Shown: piece by piece, positions 1 through 11,283 of the stretch | Layout: the number at the start of each line of letters is the position of its first letter | Position numbering within the stretch: the stretch's first letter is position 1 | DNA from: Haematococcus lacustris | Taxonomy: Eukaryota > Chlorophyta > Chlorophyceae > Chlamydomonadales > Haematococcaceae | NCBI GenBank assembly: GCA_030144725.1 | Contig: JASKMD010000029.1 | Span: 5,627,538 to 5,691,537, forward strand | DNA length: 64,000 nt | Direction: 5' to 3' | The notes under the pieces: model-generated | Told to the model about the DNA's origin: nothing | What the model saw: the letters and a program-made list of their open reading frames with translations, nothing else | Database searches by the model: none | Translations under genes and position numbers: made by a program

Positions 1-430
1 GCATGCACTGCATACAACCACCATCTCCTTCTGCTGCCCCACACCAATTGCCTGGCTTCAGCCTAGGAGGGCATGCTGGGGCGTGCCCACTGCTGCTGCC
101 CGCTCCTGTGGCTCATCAGGGCTGATGCTGATGAGGACTGGTGTTGATGCAGGCTACTACCATCCCCTGCCCCCTGCCCCGTACCTTGCCGCCCTGCTGC
201 GCCCCTTGGCAGTCTCCATGGATGAATGCAGGGTCCTGTGAGGCAAAGCTCTGTGGCTATGGCTGAGGGATGAGGGCTGATGGCATGAGGGCATGAGGGC
301 ATGAGGGCATGAGGGCATGAGGGCATGAGGGCATGGGCTTCAGTGACCCAGCCCGTGTACCCGTGTAGCCCGTGTACCTGGCCTGCCCCTGTGTCCCTCA
401 TCAGGGCCCTGCTTGTCCGCCGACCCTCAG

Positions 431-3400
431 GTGTTCTTTGCCTGCACCTGCGCCACCCTGGCCCTCAACCTCAGCAAGAGCGCGGCGGCAGCAGCAACAG
501 GCAGGGGGCATTTTGGCTGGTTTGACAAGGAGGTCACTTTTGAGGTGGGAGGGGCGGGAGGGCTGGACAGCTTGTGGCGCATTGTAGTCGAGCAGCCGTA
601 CCCCACCCCACCCCACCCCACCCCACCCCACCCCCACCCCACCCCACCCCACCCCACCCCACCCCACCCCACCCCACCCCACCCCACCCCACCCCACCCC
701 ACCCCACCCCACCCCACCCCACCCCACCCCACCCCACCCCACCCCACCCCACCCCACCCCACCCCACCCCACCCCACCCCACCCCACCCCACCCCACCCC
801 ACCCCCACCCCACCCCACCCACCCACCCCACCCCACCCCACCCCACCCCACCCCACCCCACCCCACCCCACCACCCCACCCCACCCCACCCCACCCCACC
901 CCCACCCCACCCCACCCCACCCCACCCCCACCCCACCCCACCCCACCCCACCCCACCCCACCCTGACCACCCCGCTCCCGCATGCAATGTTTGGCTGCAG
1001 GCTGGTCTCTCCTTTTCATCACATGTTCTTGCGGTGCTGCCAGCGCTTGTCATCGGTGTGGTGGCTGGCTTGTTTGCCATCGCCTTCACCTATGTGAACT
1101 TGAAGGTCAGGGGCTGAGGCGTGAGGGAGGGTGTCAGGGCCACAGCCAGGCAGGGTGGGGCTCGGGGCGAGGGATGGGCACTGTTGAACAGGTTGGGGCA
1201 CAGCAGCGCATGGTGAAGTCCGGATGCAACAAGGGTGGCCAGCTCAGGGACAGGGGACCGGGACATGGGCAGGGCAGGGCAGGGCAGGGCAGGGCAGGGC
1301 AGGGCAGGGCAGGGCAGGGCAGGGCAGGGCAGGGCAGGGCAGGGCAGGGCAGGGCAGGGCAGGGCAGGGCAGGGCAGGGCAGGGCAGGGCAGGGCAGGGC
1401 AGGGCAGGCGGAGTCAGTGGAGGCAGGCTGCTGGGGCTCACCAGTGCCAGAGACAGGCAGGCGCCCCTATGCGAGCAGGAAGGCTGCAGGGCCTGACCAA
1501 GTGCAGCCTGGGGAGGCAGGCCAGGGAGAGTTGCTCAAGGCCGTTTGGCTGGGTCATGCAAGAAGAGCAGGCTGGCCCCAGACCACTGTGGCAGGCTTGG
1601 ACAGGCCAGGCTGTGATTGGTTGGGCAATGCAGCCACCAAGGCTGGTACCACACCAAACCTGCCCCAGGACCACACTGACGTTCGCAGCCTTGGCCTCAA
1701 ACAAGCTCCTGGCTTGTATTGCCTGTACTGCCTTTGCCTCCCTCACACCAGCTGCCTGCACCCCTGACCCCCCCGACAGCCACCACTGGCCATCACTGCT
1801 CTCCACTGCCTGCCACCTCACCCCTGGTAGGGTGTCCCATTTGTGCCCTAGCGCCAGAGTGGCCCGGCCCCACCCCCTTGTACTCAGACCCCCCAACCCG
1901 TCCCCTCAACATTCCCAACCTTCCCCTCCACTCCACTCAACCTTCCCTACCTACCTTCCCCTCCACGCCTACCTGCGACAGAGTGATTCTGACCCACTGC
2001 TCACCAGCCCTCCTACCCTTATTACTAAACCCCTTGACCGCCCCCCTTGACCCCCCCCCTCACCATGGTGCCCTTCACCTTCACCTCTCCCTTCCCTGCA
2101 AGGGTGTCACACCTGGCGTCAGGCCCTGAGCCCTGCCCCCCCTGCCTGCCTGCCTGCCTGCTTGCTTGCGCTGCATGCGGTGCCCCCCTTGCAGATCGCC
2201 CCGCTTGCGTGATGTGCTGTGCAGCCACATGCGCTGGCGCCGCATGATCGAGCCGTGCCTCCTCACCGGCCTGTACATCACGGGCTGCATGGTGCTGCCG
2301 CTGTTCTTCCCTTGCACGCCAACAGAGTGTGTGTTCGACAAGGTAAGCCGCCAGGAAGGTTCGAACCCACACTCAACACGACGCAGATCTTCATGATCGC
2401 AGTGGTCTGATGATGGATGCTGATACATTTAAGCACCAAAACACTGTGTGTGCCAGGAATCGAACCTGGGTCCTGCCACTCTGCACCAAGGGGGTTGGCA
2501 GGATTCGAACCTGGGTCTGGCTGGCGGGTGGATGCACCCTTGCTGCCCCCGCGAGCTGTTCCTGCAGCGGCTGGGCAACTCCCTCTGATTGCAGGTCACG
2601 GGGGATCTGCAATGTGAGACGGGGCTGCATGGGGATGGGGCAGCGGGCGGCAGCCTGGTAAGCCGCAACGGCACCTCCATCCCCGACACGCCCCCCTCCC
2701 TGCCGCTCTACACCTGCAATGTGGATTATCACCCGGGTGAGGGGGAGGGGAGGGGAGGGGGGGGGAGGAGGGGAAGGATAAGTTGGAGTGAGGGAGGGGT
2801 GTGTGCAGAATGGGGGGAGGGGCGTGTGCGGGGTGGGGGAAGGGTTGTGGGGGGTGGAGGGATGGGGAAGGGGAGGACGAGGGGGGGGAAGGGAGNNNNN
2901 NNNNNNNNNNNNNNNNNNNNNNNNNNNNNNNNNNNNNNNNNNNNNNNNNNNNNNNNNNNNNNNNNNNNNNNNNNNNNNNNNNNNNNNNNNNNNNNNNNNN
3001 NNNNNNNNNNNNNNNNNNNNNNNNNNNNNNNNNNNNNNNNNNNNNNNNNNNNNNNNNNNNNNNNNNNNNNNNNNNNNNNNNNNNNNNNNNNNNNNNNNNN
3101 NNNNNNNNNNNNNNNNNNNNNNNNNNNNNNNNNNNNNNNNNNNNNNNNNNNNNNNNNNNNNNNNNNNNNNNNNNNNNNNNNNNNNNNNNNNNNNNNNNNN
3201 NNNNNNNNNNNNNNNNNNNNNNNNNNNNNNNNNNNNNNNNNNNNNNNNNNNNNNNNNNNNNNNNNNNNNNNNNNNNNNNNNNNNNNNNNNNNNNNNNNNN
3301 NNNNNNNNNNNNNNNNNNNNNNNNNNNNNNNNNNNNNNNNNNNNNNNNNNNNNNNNNNNNNNNNNNNNNNNNNNNNNNNNNNNNNNNNNNNNNNNGGGTG

Positions 3401-6178
3401 AGGGTGAGGGGTCAAGGGTGTTGAAAGGAGTGGCTGTAGGCTGAACTACAGCTGAGCACAGGCTGGGCGGACTGTCCCACTGCTTGGTCGTGACGCACCA
3501 GACCTGCCCCAGCCTGTGCTGAGCCTGCCAGCCTCCCCCCTTGGGCCAAGGCTTGCATGCTTGCTTGCATGCTTGCTTGCCTGGCAGCACCAGGCATGTC
3601 CAGCCGCCCCTGGTTGCACCTGACTGCACGCGCCTTGCTGCCGGCCCAGTGGGTGGCTTAGACTAGGCGCCAGCAGATGTATGCACACCGGTGGCTGCAG
3701 GCCAAGTGGGTGGCGGACGCTGTGAGCCACAGCCTGTACCACGGCCTGCTGGCAGTCAAGTGTGTGCCCTTCCTCCCCCCCTGAGCCCACCAGCAAGTAC
3801 TCGCTGGACCTCATCCCCGTGTCCATGGTCATGCACAGCCCGGTGGTCACACTTCGTCACCAGATGAAGGTGTGACCGCAGGGCGCTGCATGGGGCCCCC
3901 GGGCTGCTGGCTGGCGATCAAGGGGGAGGGGGCAGCAGCACCAACAGTCAAGATGCTGCTGGACACATGCTGTGCAGGGCTGGGCTGGGCTGGGCTGGGC
4001 TGTGCAGGGCTGGGCTGGGCTGGGCTGGGCTGGGCTGGGCTGGGCTGGGCTGGGCTGGGCTGGGCTGGGCTGGGCTGGGCTGGGCTGGGCTGGGCTGGGC
4101 TGGGCTGGGCTGGGCTGGGCTGGGCTGGGCTGGGCTGGGCTGGGCTGGGCTGGGCTGGGCTGGGCCCCTACCATGCTGTGGCCTTGCCTGCACTCTGTAT
4201 GCAGCCTGATCTCCATGTGGCACCGCATGGCTCACCCGCCCACTTGCCTCTGTCGCCCAGCCTGTTGGTCTGGTTGGCTGCCTGCTGGCCTGCCCTTGGT
4301 GCACCTGAGTTAAATGACCCACATTCGAAGCGTGCTGCCAGCAGGCCATGTCTCACTCTCCCCTGCATTGGCCAGGTGAAAGAGATTACTGAGGCGCTAC
4401 GGGGCGTGACGCACAACGGTTTCCCAGTGGTCAAGGACAGCGCCTCAGGCCAGGTGGGCAGCAGCGGGCTCAGCTGCAGCCACCAGCCAGCTGTCAGGGC
4501 AGCCAGGCAAAGCAGCTGGCAGGGCAGCAGCCAGGCAGGGCTGACTGAACACAGCAGGCATGGCTGGCATGTATGCATGCATGCATGCATAAAAGAGTGA
4601 CCTGAGGTGTTAAGTCAATATTACCGGGGATGGTCAGGTAACAACTGTGGCTTATCACACACTGGTGGGCGTGAGGTCACACCCCCATCACCTCACATCA
4701 CTCCTCATCACACACCCCCACTGCTGCCCGCTGCCAGGCTGCCTGCTCCCACCCCTGCCCCGCTGCCCTGCCTCATCCTGGCCGCAGGTGGTGGTGGGCC
4801 TGATCACCCGCAGCCACCTGATGGCGCTGCTGCAGCGCATCGTGTTGGAAGGCAGGTCAGAGGGCCTGCAGGTAGGTCATGGCCCTCACACTCACATGTA
4901 GGTCACTCAGGAAGCTGCCAGGCACCTGCCTGGCGGCAGGTGGGAAGCTGCCACGCTGCCAAGCCCGGCACAGCCTGCTGCTGCTGCCGCTGCCGCTGCT
5001 GCCGCGTCATCAGTGTGAGGACTAGGCTTTGCCTCGTCATCAGCTGCCCTCACACTGACACTGTTCTTCGCCTTGCCCCATGCCCTGCCAGGTTGGGTGG
5101 AGCGAGCTGAACCGGCGCATGATGGACCCGGTGCTGGCCCAGCGCAGTGTGCATGAGCAGCAGATGGTGGCCCTGCAGCGGGAGATGGCGAACAGCATAG
5201 CGCTGGCAGGTGAATGGAGGGAGGGGGACGGCCTGCCTGACACTGCCCCCAGATCCACCTGCCCGCCCGCCTGCCCTGCCCTTGCTATGAATATGGCATG
5301 TGTATCAACACATTAGCTGCAGTAGGAAAGGTACAGGCCGGGTGCTACGGGTGCAGTGTCTTGACTAAGCACAGCACAGCCAGCATGGAGGGCACTGGTA
5401 GAGGAGGGACAGGGGCTGGGTGCAGGTAGCTCATAGTGGGGTTAGGAGGCTTGGGAGCCCTAACCAACCCAAACCGACTTTAACTGGCCCTAACCGACTC
5501 TGATCGACCCGACCAGGCCTGGCCCATGGTGGGTTGGGGCCTAGAAAAGCAGGCATGGGTCAGTGTCTGGAGCGTGGGTCGACTGCTGTGTGTGCAGGGG
5601 TGGGCGGCGGGCTCAGCGGCGCCAGTCGCGAGTGTGGTCCCGCGGGGATCGCGAGGCAGTGCCGCGGGGGTCGCGTCAGGCGACATCGACGAGATGAGTG
5701 TGGACCTGCTGCCCTACACCAACACTTCAAGCTTCGTGGTGCGTGTCGGCATGGCAGCCCAACATCCAGGGCGCAGGCTGTCCCACGCCGTCAAAACCTA
5801 CACCCCAGCTTCCACCCAGCCCCTTGGCTGCCATGTCAGACCCCACAGGGGCCTTCACAGGGGCTGAGCAGGTAGGTAGGCAAGAAGGGCTTGGAGTGGG
5901 TCTGGCAGAGCAGGGAGTGGAGCCTATGAATTGCTCATTGCCTTGGCCACCGGCCTCCCTCCTGCTCCCAACCTCCCAGGCCCACCTCCCTGGCCACCAG
6001 CCTGGCAACCAGCCCGACCTGCCCGGTGTGCCTGGTGTGCAGGTGCCCGACAGCTTCAGTGTAGAGCGCACCTACATCCTGTTTCGGACCATGGGCTTGC
6101 GCCACCTCATAGTCATAGACCAGCACAACCACGTGCGCGGCATCGTCACGCGAAAGGACCTGCTGGGCTTCCGACTAG
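431..6178 (+). CDS. CLC-family chloride channel/transporter, C-terminal part, multi-exon
   Basis: Membrane anion channel or H+/anion exchanger of the CLC family; the subcellular membrane cannot be told from this part. Exons I can place: 431-544 (ends FDKEVTFE), 1001-1105 (hydrophobic [22 protein letters not shown]), about 2195-2342 (ends PTECVFDK), 2595-2736, a gap, about 3677-3869, 4376-4453, 4788-4871, 5092-5209, about 5617-5738 and 6043-6178. The exons from 3677 on encode the cytoplasmic tail with two CBS domains: CBS1 is split over three exons ([36 protein letters not shown]) and CBS2 lies in 6043-6178 ([20 protein letters not shown]). The first helices lie left of the window; some core exons fall in the N gap, so selectivity-filter and gating residues cannot be checked. 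The frame breaks in a C7 run at 3775-3781. The true stop is not certain: a donor-like GT follows 6178. Family assignment is firm, subfamily is not. Confidence 0.85.
600..963. repeat. (CCCCA)n pentanucleotide array in CLC intron
   Basis: About 73 near-perfect copies of CCCCA between two CLC exons. A few CCCA units interrupt it near 830-900. Long proline/histidine or glycine/tryptophan reading frames here are repeat artefacts. Confidence 0.95.
1266..1406. repeat. (GGGCA)n pentanucleotide array
   Basis: About 28 uninterrupted copies of GGGCA in a CLC intron. The rest of the intron, 1106-2194, is C-rich with no exon I can support, although the phase of the next exon suggests that a small one may be missed. 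Confidence 0.95.
2343..2594 (-). repeat. tRNA-like (SINE-type) debris in CLC intron
   Basis: The minus strand carries three pol III B-box-like motifs: GGTTCGAACCT (2357-2367), GGTTCGATTCC (2456-2466) and GGTTCGAATCC (2501-2511), the last two matching the tRNA T-arm consensus. An A-box-like TGGTGCAGAGTGG lies at 2476-2488, only 9 nt before the second B box. No cloverleaf can be folded at this spacing, so these are not functional tRNA genes. Tandem A/B boxes recall tRNA-derived SINEs described in Chlamydomonas (SINEX type); membership is inference. Confidence 0.45.
2896..3395. other. assembly gap (500 N)
   Basis: Exactly 500 N, a conventional placeholder for a gap of unknown size. It is flanked by G-rich low-complexity sequence and removes part of the CLC membrane core. 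Confidence 1.
3976..4165. repeat. (GGGCT)n pentanucleotide array
   Basis: About 38 copies of GGGCT with two GTGCA interruptions near the left end, in the intron before the second CBS1 exon. Confidence 0.95.
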
Positions 6179-7328
6179 GTGAGCTGAGGCTGACGCCTGT
6201 GGCCTGTAGCGGCTGTGCATGTTGCGTCAGGCAATGCCGTTGGGCTGTGAGGCTGGTGAGGAGTGACCTTGGGTTGGTGAGGCTGTGGCCTGCAGCCCCT
6301 GGTGCTGACTGCCCATGTCATGGCGATATGGTCCTTGCCTCGGCGGGTGTCTAGAGGTAGAAAGGACCCTCGGTGGCTAAGGGGGATGCAGGGGGTAAAG
6401 GGGGATGTAAGGGGCTGGGCTAAGGGGGATGTAAGGGGTTGGGGAGGGGCCCCTAGGTGCACCTAAGCCTGAGGGTGACGTGGGTGGGCCTATCCCTTGG
6501 TGCGGAGAACCTATGGAGGCGCGATGATGCCCAGGACCAGGGCCGATGCCTAGGGGTGGGAAGGGAAGGTGCAGAAGGCTGGGTAGGGTGGCTTAGGTGC
6601 GGTTGGCCCTAGGTGGCTCACTGCTGGCGCTGTGGTGCATGGGGGGCTGGATGAGGCAGACGCGCGTAGGTGGGCTATGATGTGAGGGGTTTGCACGCAG
6701 GGGTGAGGCGGCGCGGCAGCAGTGGGGTAGGCTGGTGTGGCAGAGCTTATGGCTTCAACCATGGCTAGTGCAGGGTGTCTGAGCTCGTGTGCAACTCATC
6801 AAGGGGATGTATGCAGAGGCAGAGGTATGCGGTCTCTTCCAGCCGGCCACATTGCAACCGAGGGTCATGCAGTGAGCTCCGCGCCGCTCTGCTATTCTGT
6901 TGTGCTTTGCTATTCCTCTTCACACCTCGATGTCACGCATTTCACGGTGCACCATGTAGTTGCATGCATGCCCCCGCATTGCGCCGCAGACGAAGCCATC
7001 CAAAAGACCATGGGCCTGCATCTCGGACGAGGCAGTGCTCAGCGACGAGCACTGGGCGATGTGTCGCCGGCCGAGGGGCTCACCGTACGAGTGCTGGACC
7101 ACTTGGGTATGCCAGCGCGAGCGCAGCGACGGATCGACTTGTAATTGATGTCACTTGTACATAGACCTGCGCTAGCTCGCGCACCTCGAGATTGGGTGCT
7201 GGGGTGGCTGCAGCATGGGCGGCATTTGTCAATTGTCAATTGTCGCCGAAGATGGCATTGGGAGTGTCCTTCGCTTTTTGGGTCGGATTGGACTGCATAT
7301 GCTTAAAGCTGTGCTCTCGATAGTGCTC
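6179..7328. other. CLC 3' flank, no gene recognised
   Basis: No convincing coding region. The first part has tandem GGGGATGTAAGGGG-like words (6380-6440). From about 6850 the base composition becomes less GC-rich and changes into the mobile-element nest. It may contain the CLC 3' UTR or a last small exon. Confidence 0.5.
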
Positions 7329-8642
7329 TCGACCGTCACGCGCATGGGCACCCTCAGTTTGCCAAGCACCGTCAAAGGCACGTCCCCCACGTCGTTCGGC
7401 GGTCCATGTGTGCGCATAGATGTAGGCCATCTGCGCCAAAAACTCGTCAAGGCTCCAGGAGTTCTTCATCATGTTGCACGTGGATGGCAAGGAAGGACGT
7501 CGAACCCGTCACGCAGCCCCACCAGGCCAAGGCTGTTCATGGTAGACATCGACGACTACAACGACGTGAGGTACAAGATGGCAAGCTATGACTTCAACAA
7601 GGGTGTACGTTGTTCGGCGAGTAGATATCGCTGGAGTCCAACCGGTCGATGCCCACCGCTGGGCATCGACCGCACAGGAAGCAGCTCGCCGCCCAAAGGT
7701 TCACCTTGAAAGCAGACACGAGCACGAGCTGGAGCATCAACGGCGTGGGTAAGTGGCTTAGGCACACTCGACCCACCTTCTATTCTGACGTGAGCAGGTT
7801 CGTCTTCTCTTTTGGAGGCGCTCGCCGCCGGTGCGATACCAATGGGAGGCGGCTCCGAGAACTGGCGGCGGTAAGAACTGCTGCGCCAAGCCTCCTGTAG
7901 GTCGCCACACTGTGCGTTGCGTGCAGGAACTCGTCCTCCTGTAAGCAACCCTTCATGGTGTTGCGGGTCGGGCAACACGGTTGGGTGTTGGCGTCGTTGT
8001 ACCCCTCCTTCAAGTCGGTCCGGTCCAAACCGTTCAGGTAAACGCATTCCGATGAAAGGACGTACGCGCAGTAGTGACAGGGAAGCAGCAGCTTGCACCG
8101 CATCAGGTTCCCCTCGGCCTCGCCCTCCGCGAATGATACACCCCGGTTCTGGGCAGATGCCTTGATGTTGGCGAGCCGACTTGTGGGGCTCGTGGCATTC
8201 TTGTTGTTATGCTTCCGCCCGGCCAGTCGCGCTGCCTCGGGATTCTCCCTGCGCCGCGCCGCTTGGGTCACCCTGTGCTGAGCGAGGAACGCCTCCTCAT
8301 TCTCTGCTTTCGCCGCTGCTGTGGCCGCCACATAGCTGTTATGCTTTCGCTTTTTTTGCAATCATCGCAGTTGCCCTTCCAGCGCCCCCTTCTTTTTGCC
8401 GTTTCATTACTCCATGAGAACTTGACGTGCTCGCTAGGACCCAGGCCGCAAGCGCCGCACGCAGAAGGCTGCGCCACCTCGTTTTGGCTGCGCGGGACAT
8501 AACCTGGCTTAGATAGCCTGGCTACAGTCATCTCGACGACACATGCTTTGCACTAGCCAAACGGACGCCCACTGGTGGGCCGGAGGTGGAAGTCAACAAG
8601 TGGTTTCGTTAGCTGACACCAGTCGCACACATAGTGCAGCGA
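7329..8642. repeat. left arm of large inverted repeat (uninterrupted copy)
   Basis: This 1.3-kb arm is repeated in reverse complement from 8661 rightwards, separated by a spacer of only about 20 bp. Over 7487-8642 against 8661-9817 the arms are nearly identical. Further left it matches the pieces 9945-10011, 13762-13843 and 14745-14760 of the interrupted right arm, so it preserves the original order. It holds a broken HNH gene copy on the minus strand. Confidence 0.9.
7780..8642 (-). pseudogene. HNH endonuclease-like gene, left-arm copy, broken
   Basis: Mirror copy of the gene at 8662-9524. It has the same Cys-rich start (CQLTKPLVDFHLRP), lysine/arginine-rich middle and HNH-like end (LNGLDRTDLKEGYND). 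Two defects are visible. A TAG stop at 8553-8555 stands where the right copy has TCG (serine), just before the CKAC zinc motif. A frame break sits at the T7 run (8351-8357), which the right copy shares as A7. The few other differences between copies are mostly silent or conservative. The two genes diverge from a common spacer. Confidence 0.65.
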
Positions 8643-8661
8643 CACACAGTCGGACTGCGAT

Positions 8662-9524
8662 GTGCGCTGCACTATGTGCAAACGGTGCCAGCTAACGAAA
8701 CCACTTGTTGACTTCCACCTCCGGCCCACCAGTGGGCGTCCGTTTGGCTCGTGCAAAGCATGTGTCGTTGAGATGACTGTAGCCAGGCTATCTAAGCCAG
8801 GTTATGTCCCGCGCAGCCAAAACGAGGTGGCGCAGCCTTCTGCGTGCGGCGCTTGCGGCCTGGGTCCTAGCGAGCACGTCAAGTTCTCATGGAGTAATGA
8901 AACGGCAAAAAGAAGGGGGCGCTGGAAGGGCAACTGCGATGATTGCAAAAAAAGCGAAAGCATAACAGCTATGTGGCGGCCACAGCAGCGGCGAAAGCAG
9001 AGAATGAGGAGGCGTTCCTCGCTCAGCACAGGGTGACCCAAGCGGCTCGGCGAAGGGAGAATCTCGGGGCAGCGCGACTGGCCGGGCGGAAGCATAACAA
9101 CAAGAATGCCACGAACCCCACAAGTCGGCTCGCCAACATCAAGGCATCTGCCCAGAACCGGGGTGTATCATTCGCGGAGGGCGAGGCCGAGGGGAACCTG
9201 ATGCGGTGCAAGCTGCTGCTTCCCTGTCACTACTGCGCGTACGTCCTTTCATCGGAATGCGTTTACCTGAACGGTTTGGACCGGACCGACTTGAAGGAGG
9301 GGTACAACGACGCCAACACCCAACCGTGTTGCCCGACCCGCAACACCATGAAGGGTTGCTTACAGGAGGACGAGTTCCTGCACGCAACGCACAGTGTGGC
9401 GACCTACAGGAGGCTTGGCGCAGCAGTTCTTACCGCCGCCAGTTCTCGGAGCCGCCTCCCATTGGTATCGCACCGGCGGCGAGCGCCTCCAAAAGAGAAG
9501 ACGAACCTGCTCACGTCAGAATAG
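8662..9524 (+). CDS. HNH endonuclease-like protein with zinc-finger N-terminus, right-arm copy (one frame break)
   Basis: Predicted DNA-cutting protein of the HNH superfamily. The N-terminal part has zinc-type pairs CKRC and CKAC flanking PLVDFHLRPTSGRPFG, then CGACG and CDDC. A basic, alanine-rich linker follows. The C-terminal part reads CHYCAYV, then LNGLDRTDLKEGYND and PCCPTRNTMKG, matching the beta-beta-alpha metal layout of phage and giant-virus HNH enzymes (CxxC, LDR.D, GY, N..PCC..CN). In the last motif the usual second cysteine is arginine (CPTR), so metal binding may be impaired. The frame shifts at an A7 run (8947-8953); both arms share it, so it may be real. Start could be GTG 8662 or ATG 8674. 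An origin from a large DNA virus of algae or from a mobile element is possible but not shown. Confidence 0.6.
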
Positions 9525-9816
9525 AAGGTGGGTCGAGTGTGCCTAAGCCACTTACCCACGCCGTTGATGCTCCAGCTCGTGCTCGTGTCTGCTTTCAAGG
9601 TGAACCTTTGGGCGGCGAGCTGCTTCCTGTGCGGTCGATGCCCAGCGGTGGGCATCGACCGGTTGGACTCCAGCGATATCTACTCGCCGAACAACGTACA
9701 CCCTTGTTGAAGTCATAGCTTGCCATCTTGTACCTCACGTCGTTGTAGTCGTCGATGTCTACCATGAACAGCCTTGGCCTGGTGGGGCTGCGTGACGGGT
9801 TCGATGTCCTTCCTTG

Positions 9817-9944
9817 CTAGAAGAAGAAGAAGAAGAAGACTACTCCGGCATTCACCGGCGTGCATTAAGGAGGAGCTACCGCCTGGGGCGCGGCCTGCTC
9901 CCACCATCAAACCACAGAAGAGGCGTCCCCTCTGTCCTTCCTTG
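9817..9944. mobile_element. 116-bp retroposon-like insertion with 12-bp target duplication
   Basis: The 12-mer TGTCCTTCCTTG occurs at 9805-9816 and again at 9933-9944, but only once at the matching left-arm site (about 7484-7495, with one or two substitutions). The 116-bp insert begins with a run of AGA triplets. A long, variable-type duplication and a simple-repeat end fit LINE-mobilised insertion. No internal promoter box seen. Confidence 0.55.
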
Positions 9945-10006
9945 TCATCCACGTGCAACTTGATGAAGAACTCCTAGAGCCTTGACGAGTTCCTGGCGCA
10001 GATGGC

Positions 10007-10011
10007 CTACA
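10007..10011 (+). repeat. target-site duplication of LTR element (left), CTACA
   Basis: CTACA directly precedes the element and is repeated at 13757-13761. The left arm carries the same site once (7421-7425 as TGTAG). Confidence 0.85.
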
Positions 10012-10390
10012 TGTTAGAGTATAGCCGGGACAGCAGGATACATGGCTGACTATACGAGATTCTGCGGTTAGTAGCTGACGGAACAGCTGAGCAACTGCAA
10101 TACTAGTGGCCTGCGTACTCTTGAGAGAAGACGCTTGACCAGACGGGTGATTCCAGGAGACGACTTGCAGACGGAACTGCACGGAGGTGACTGGTGCTTT
10201 GTTCTGGGAAGCTCCAAGTACTTACAATAAGCAATGCTAGACATTAAATCAGCAAAGATCAACTAACAACTGACAGAAGATACTTTAGTTAAAATCCCGC
10301 ATGCAACACAAGATCTATCATGCAGGGCTGGAAAGACCTGCAGGCGCATTCAAAGATCATGCAAACTAGGTTCAAAGCAGCACTGTAACA
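10012..10390 (-). repeat. 3' LTR (left)
   Basis: 379 bp, starting TGTTAGAG and ending GTAACA on the plus strand. Differs from the right LTR at a single place I can see (CCAGACG here, CCGGACG there), implying recent insertion. Confidence 0.92.
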
Positions 10391-10568
10391 CTCTCCCCCA
10401 CTCCAAAAAGCTACGTCCCGGAGCTGGCAGTTTTGAGGTCAATCATGTTTAACAACAACAGGCATGGACAGGCAGGCAATGACGGGCAGACAGGAACAGA
10501 CTTGAAGCTACATGCAACAGACAAGCAAATGCATCGAGCTCTATGCAACCCGTGCTTAAACTATAAAA

Positions 10569-11283
10569 TCAGAGTCTTGAGCTGACCGTCGTCTCGTTCT
10601 CCTCCTCCTCCAAAGCTGACCGAAGAAACCATCGTGACAAAAACTGAGAAACAGAAGATGTGGTAGTTGTGTTCAGCGTAGGTTGCAATGGGTGATCAGT
10701 CCATGCCGGCTGCATAGTGCTTGAACAGAGTGGCGGAAGTGGGACAGCGTGGATCATTTTGGTGAGCTTGTCGACAAAGACAATGGCATCGTGTCCAGCT
10801 GTAGTGGAGGGCAGCTGAGTGATGAGGTCCATGCTAACATGTTCCCAGCGGTGCTGATGAACAAGTAGGGGATGAAGGAGACCGATTGGTTTGGCTGTGT
10901 TGGATTTGTTTCGTTGGCAGTGTGTGCAGGTGCGGACGTAGTTGTAAACTGATGCTGCCATGCGGGGCCGGAAGAAATGGCGTGATAGTTGTGCGTAGGG
11001 TTTTGTCCCTACCGAGATGTCCGGGAGATGGGGATGTCATGTGCTTCACGGAGAAGGGCGGTGCGCATGGGTCCCACCGGGATGTAAAGCCGGCGAGTCC
11101 CCCGTCCAATGTGGTACATGAGGTTTCCCTGGATTTAAACTGGCGTGATTTGCCAGCCAGTGCAGCCGCTAGGAGGCGCTGGTACCGTGGATCTGCAGCC
11201 GCTGATTGCAATTCAATGATCTGCAGTTGAGGATGGGTTGCGGAGAGCGACTCCGGTCCCGTGGCCCATGCATGAGTGAACAT
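10569..11283 (-). pseudogene. Ty3/gypsy integrase fragment
   Basis: Minus-strand reading shows the integrase zinc-binding region (GHLGRDKTL, then VRTCTHCQRNKSN, the H..H and C-x2-C pattern). The start of the catalytic core follows (HVSMDLITQLP, then IVFVDKLTKMIHAVPLP), which would hold the first catalytic Asp. The two halves lie in different frames near 10960. After HAVPLP the family similarity is lost, so the DD35E core is truncated and the protein cannot be active. Confidence 0.8.

Noticed and set aside
401..1117. Long Pro/His or Gly/Trp reading frames on both strands
   Set aside because: They are translations of the (CCCCA)n array; only the flanking CLC exons show family similarity.
2451..2515. 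Functional tRNA genes
   Set aside because: A and B boxes are too close and no cloverleaf can be drawn.
2391..3629. 412-residue minus-strand frame
   Set aside because: It is open only because it crosses 500 N.
9206..9718. 170-residue frame in the right arm, mirrored at 7586-8098
   Set aside because: Overlaps the HNH gene in another frame and shows no family features; it is open because of composition.
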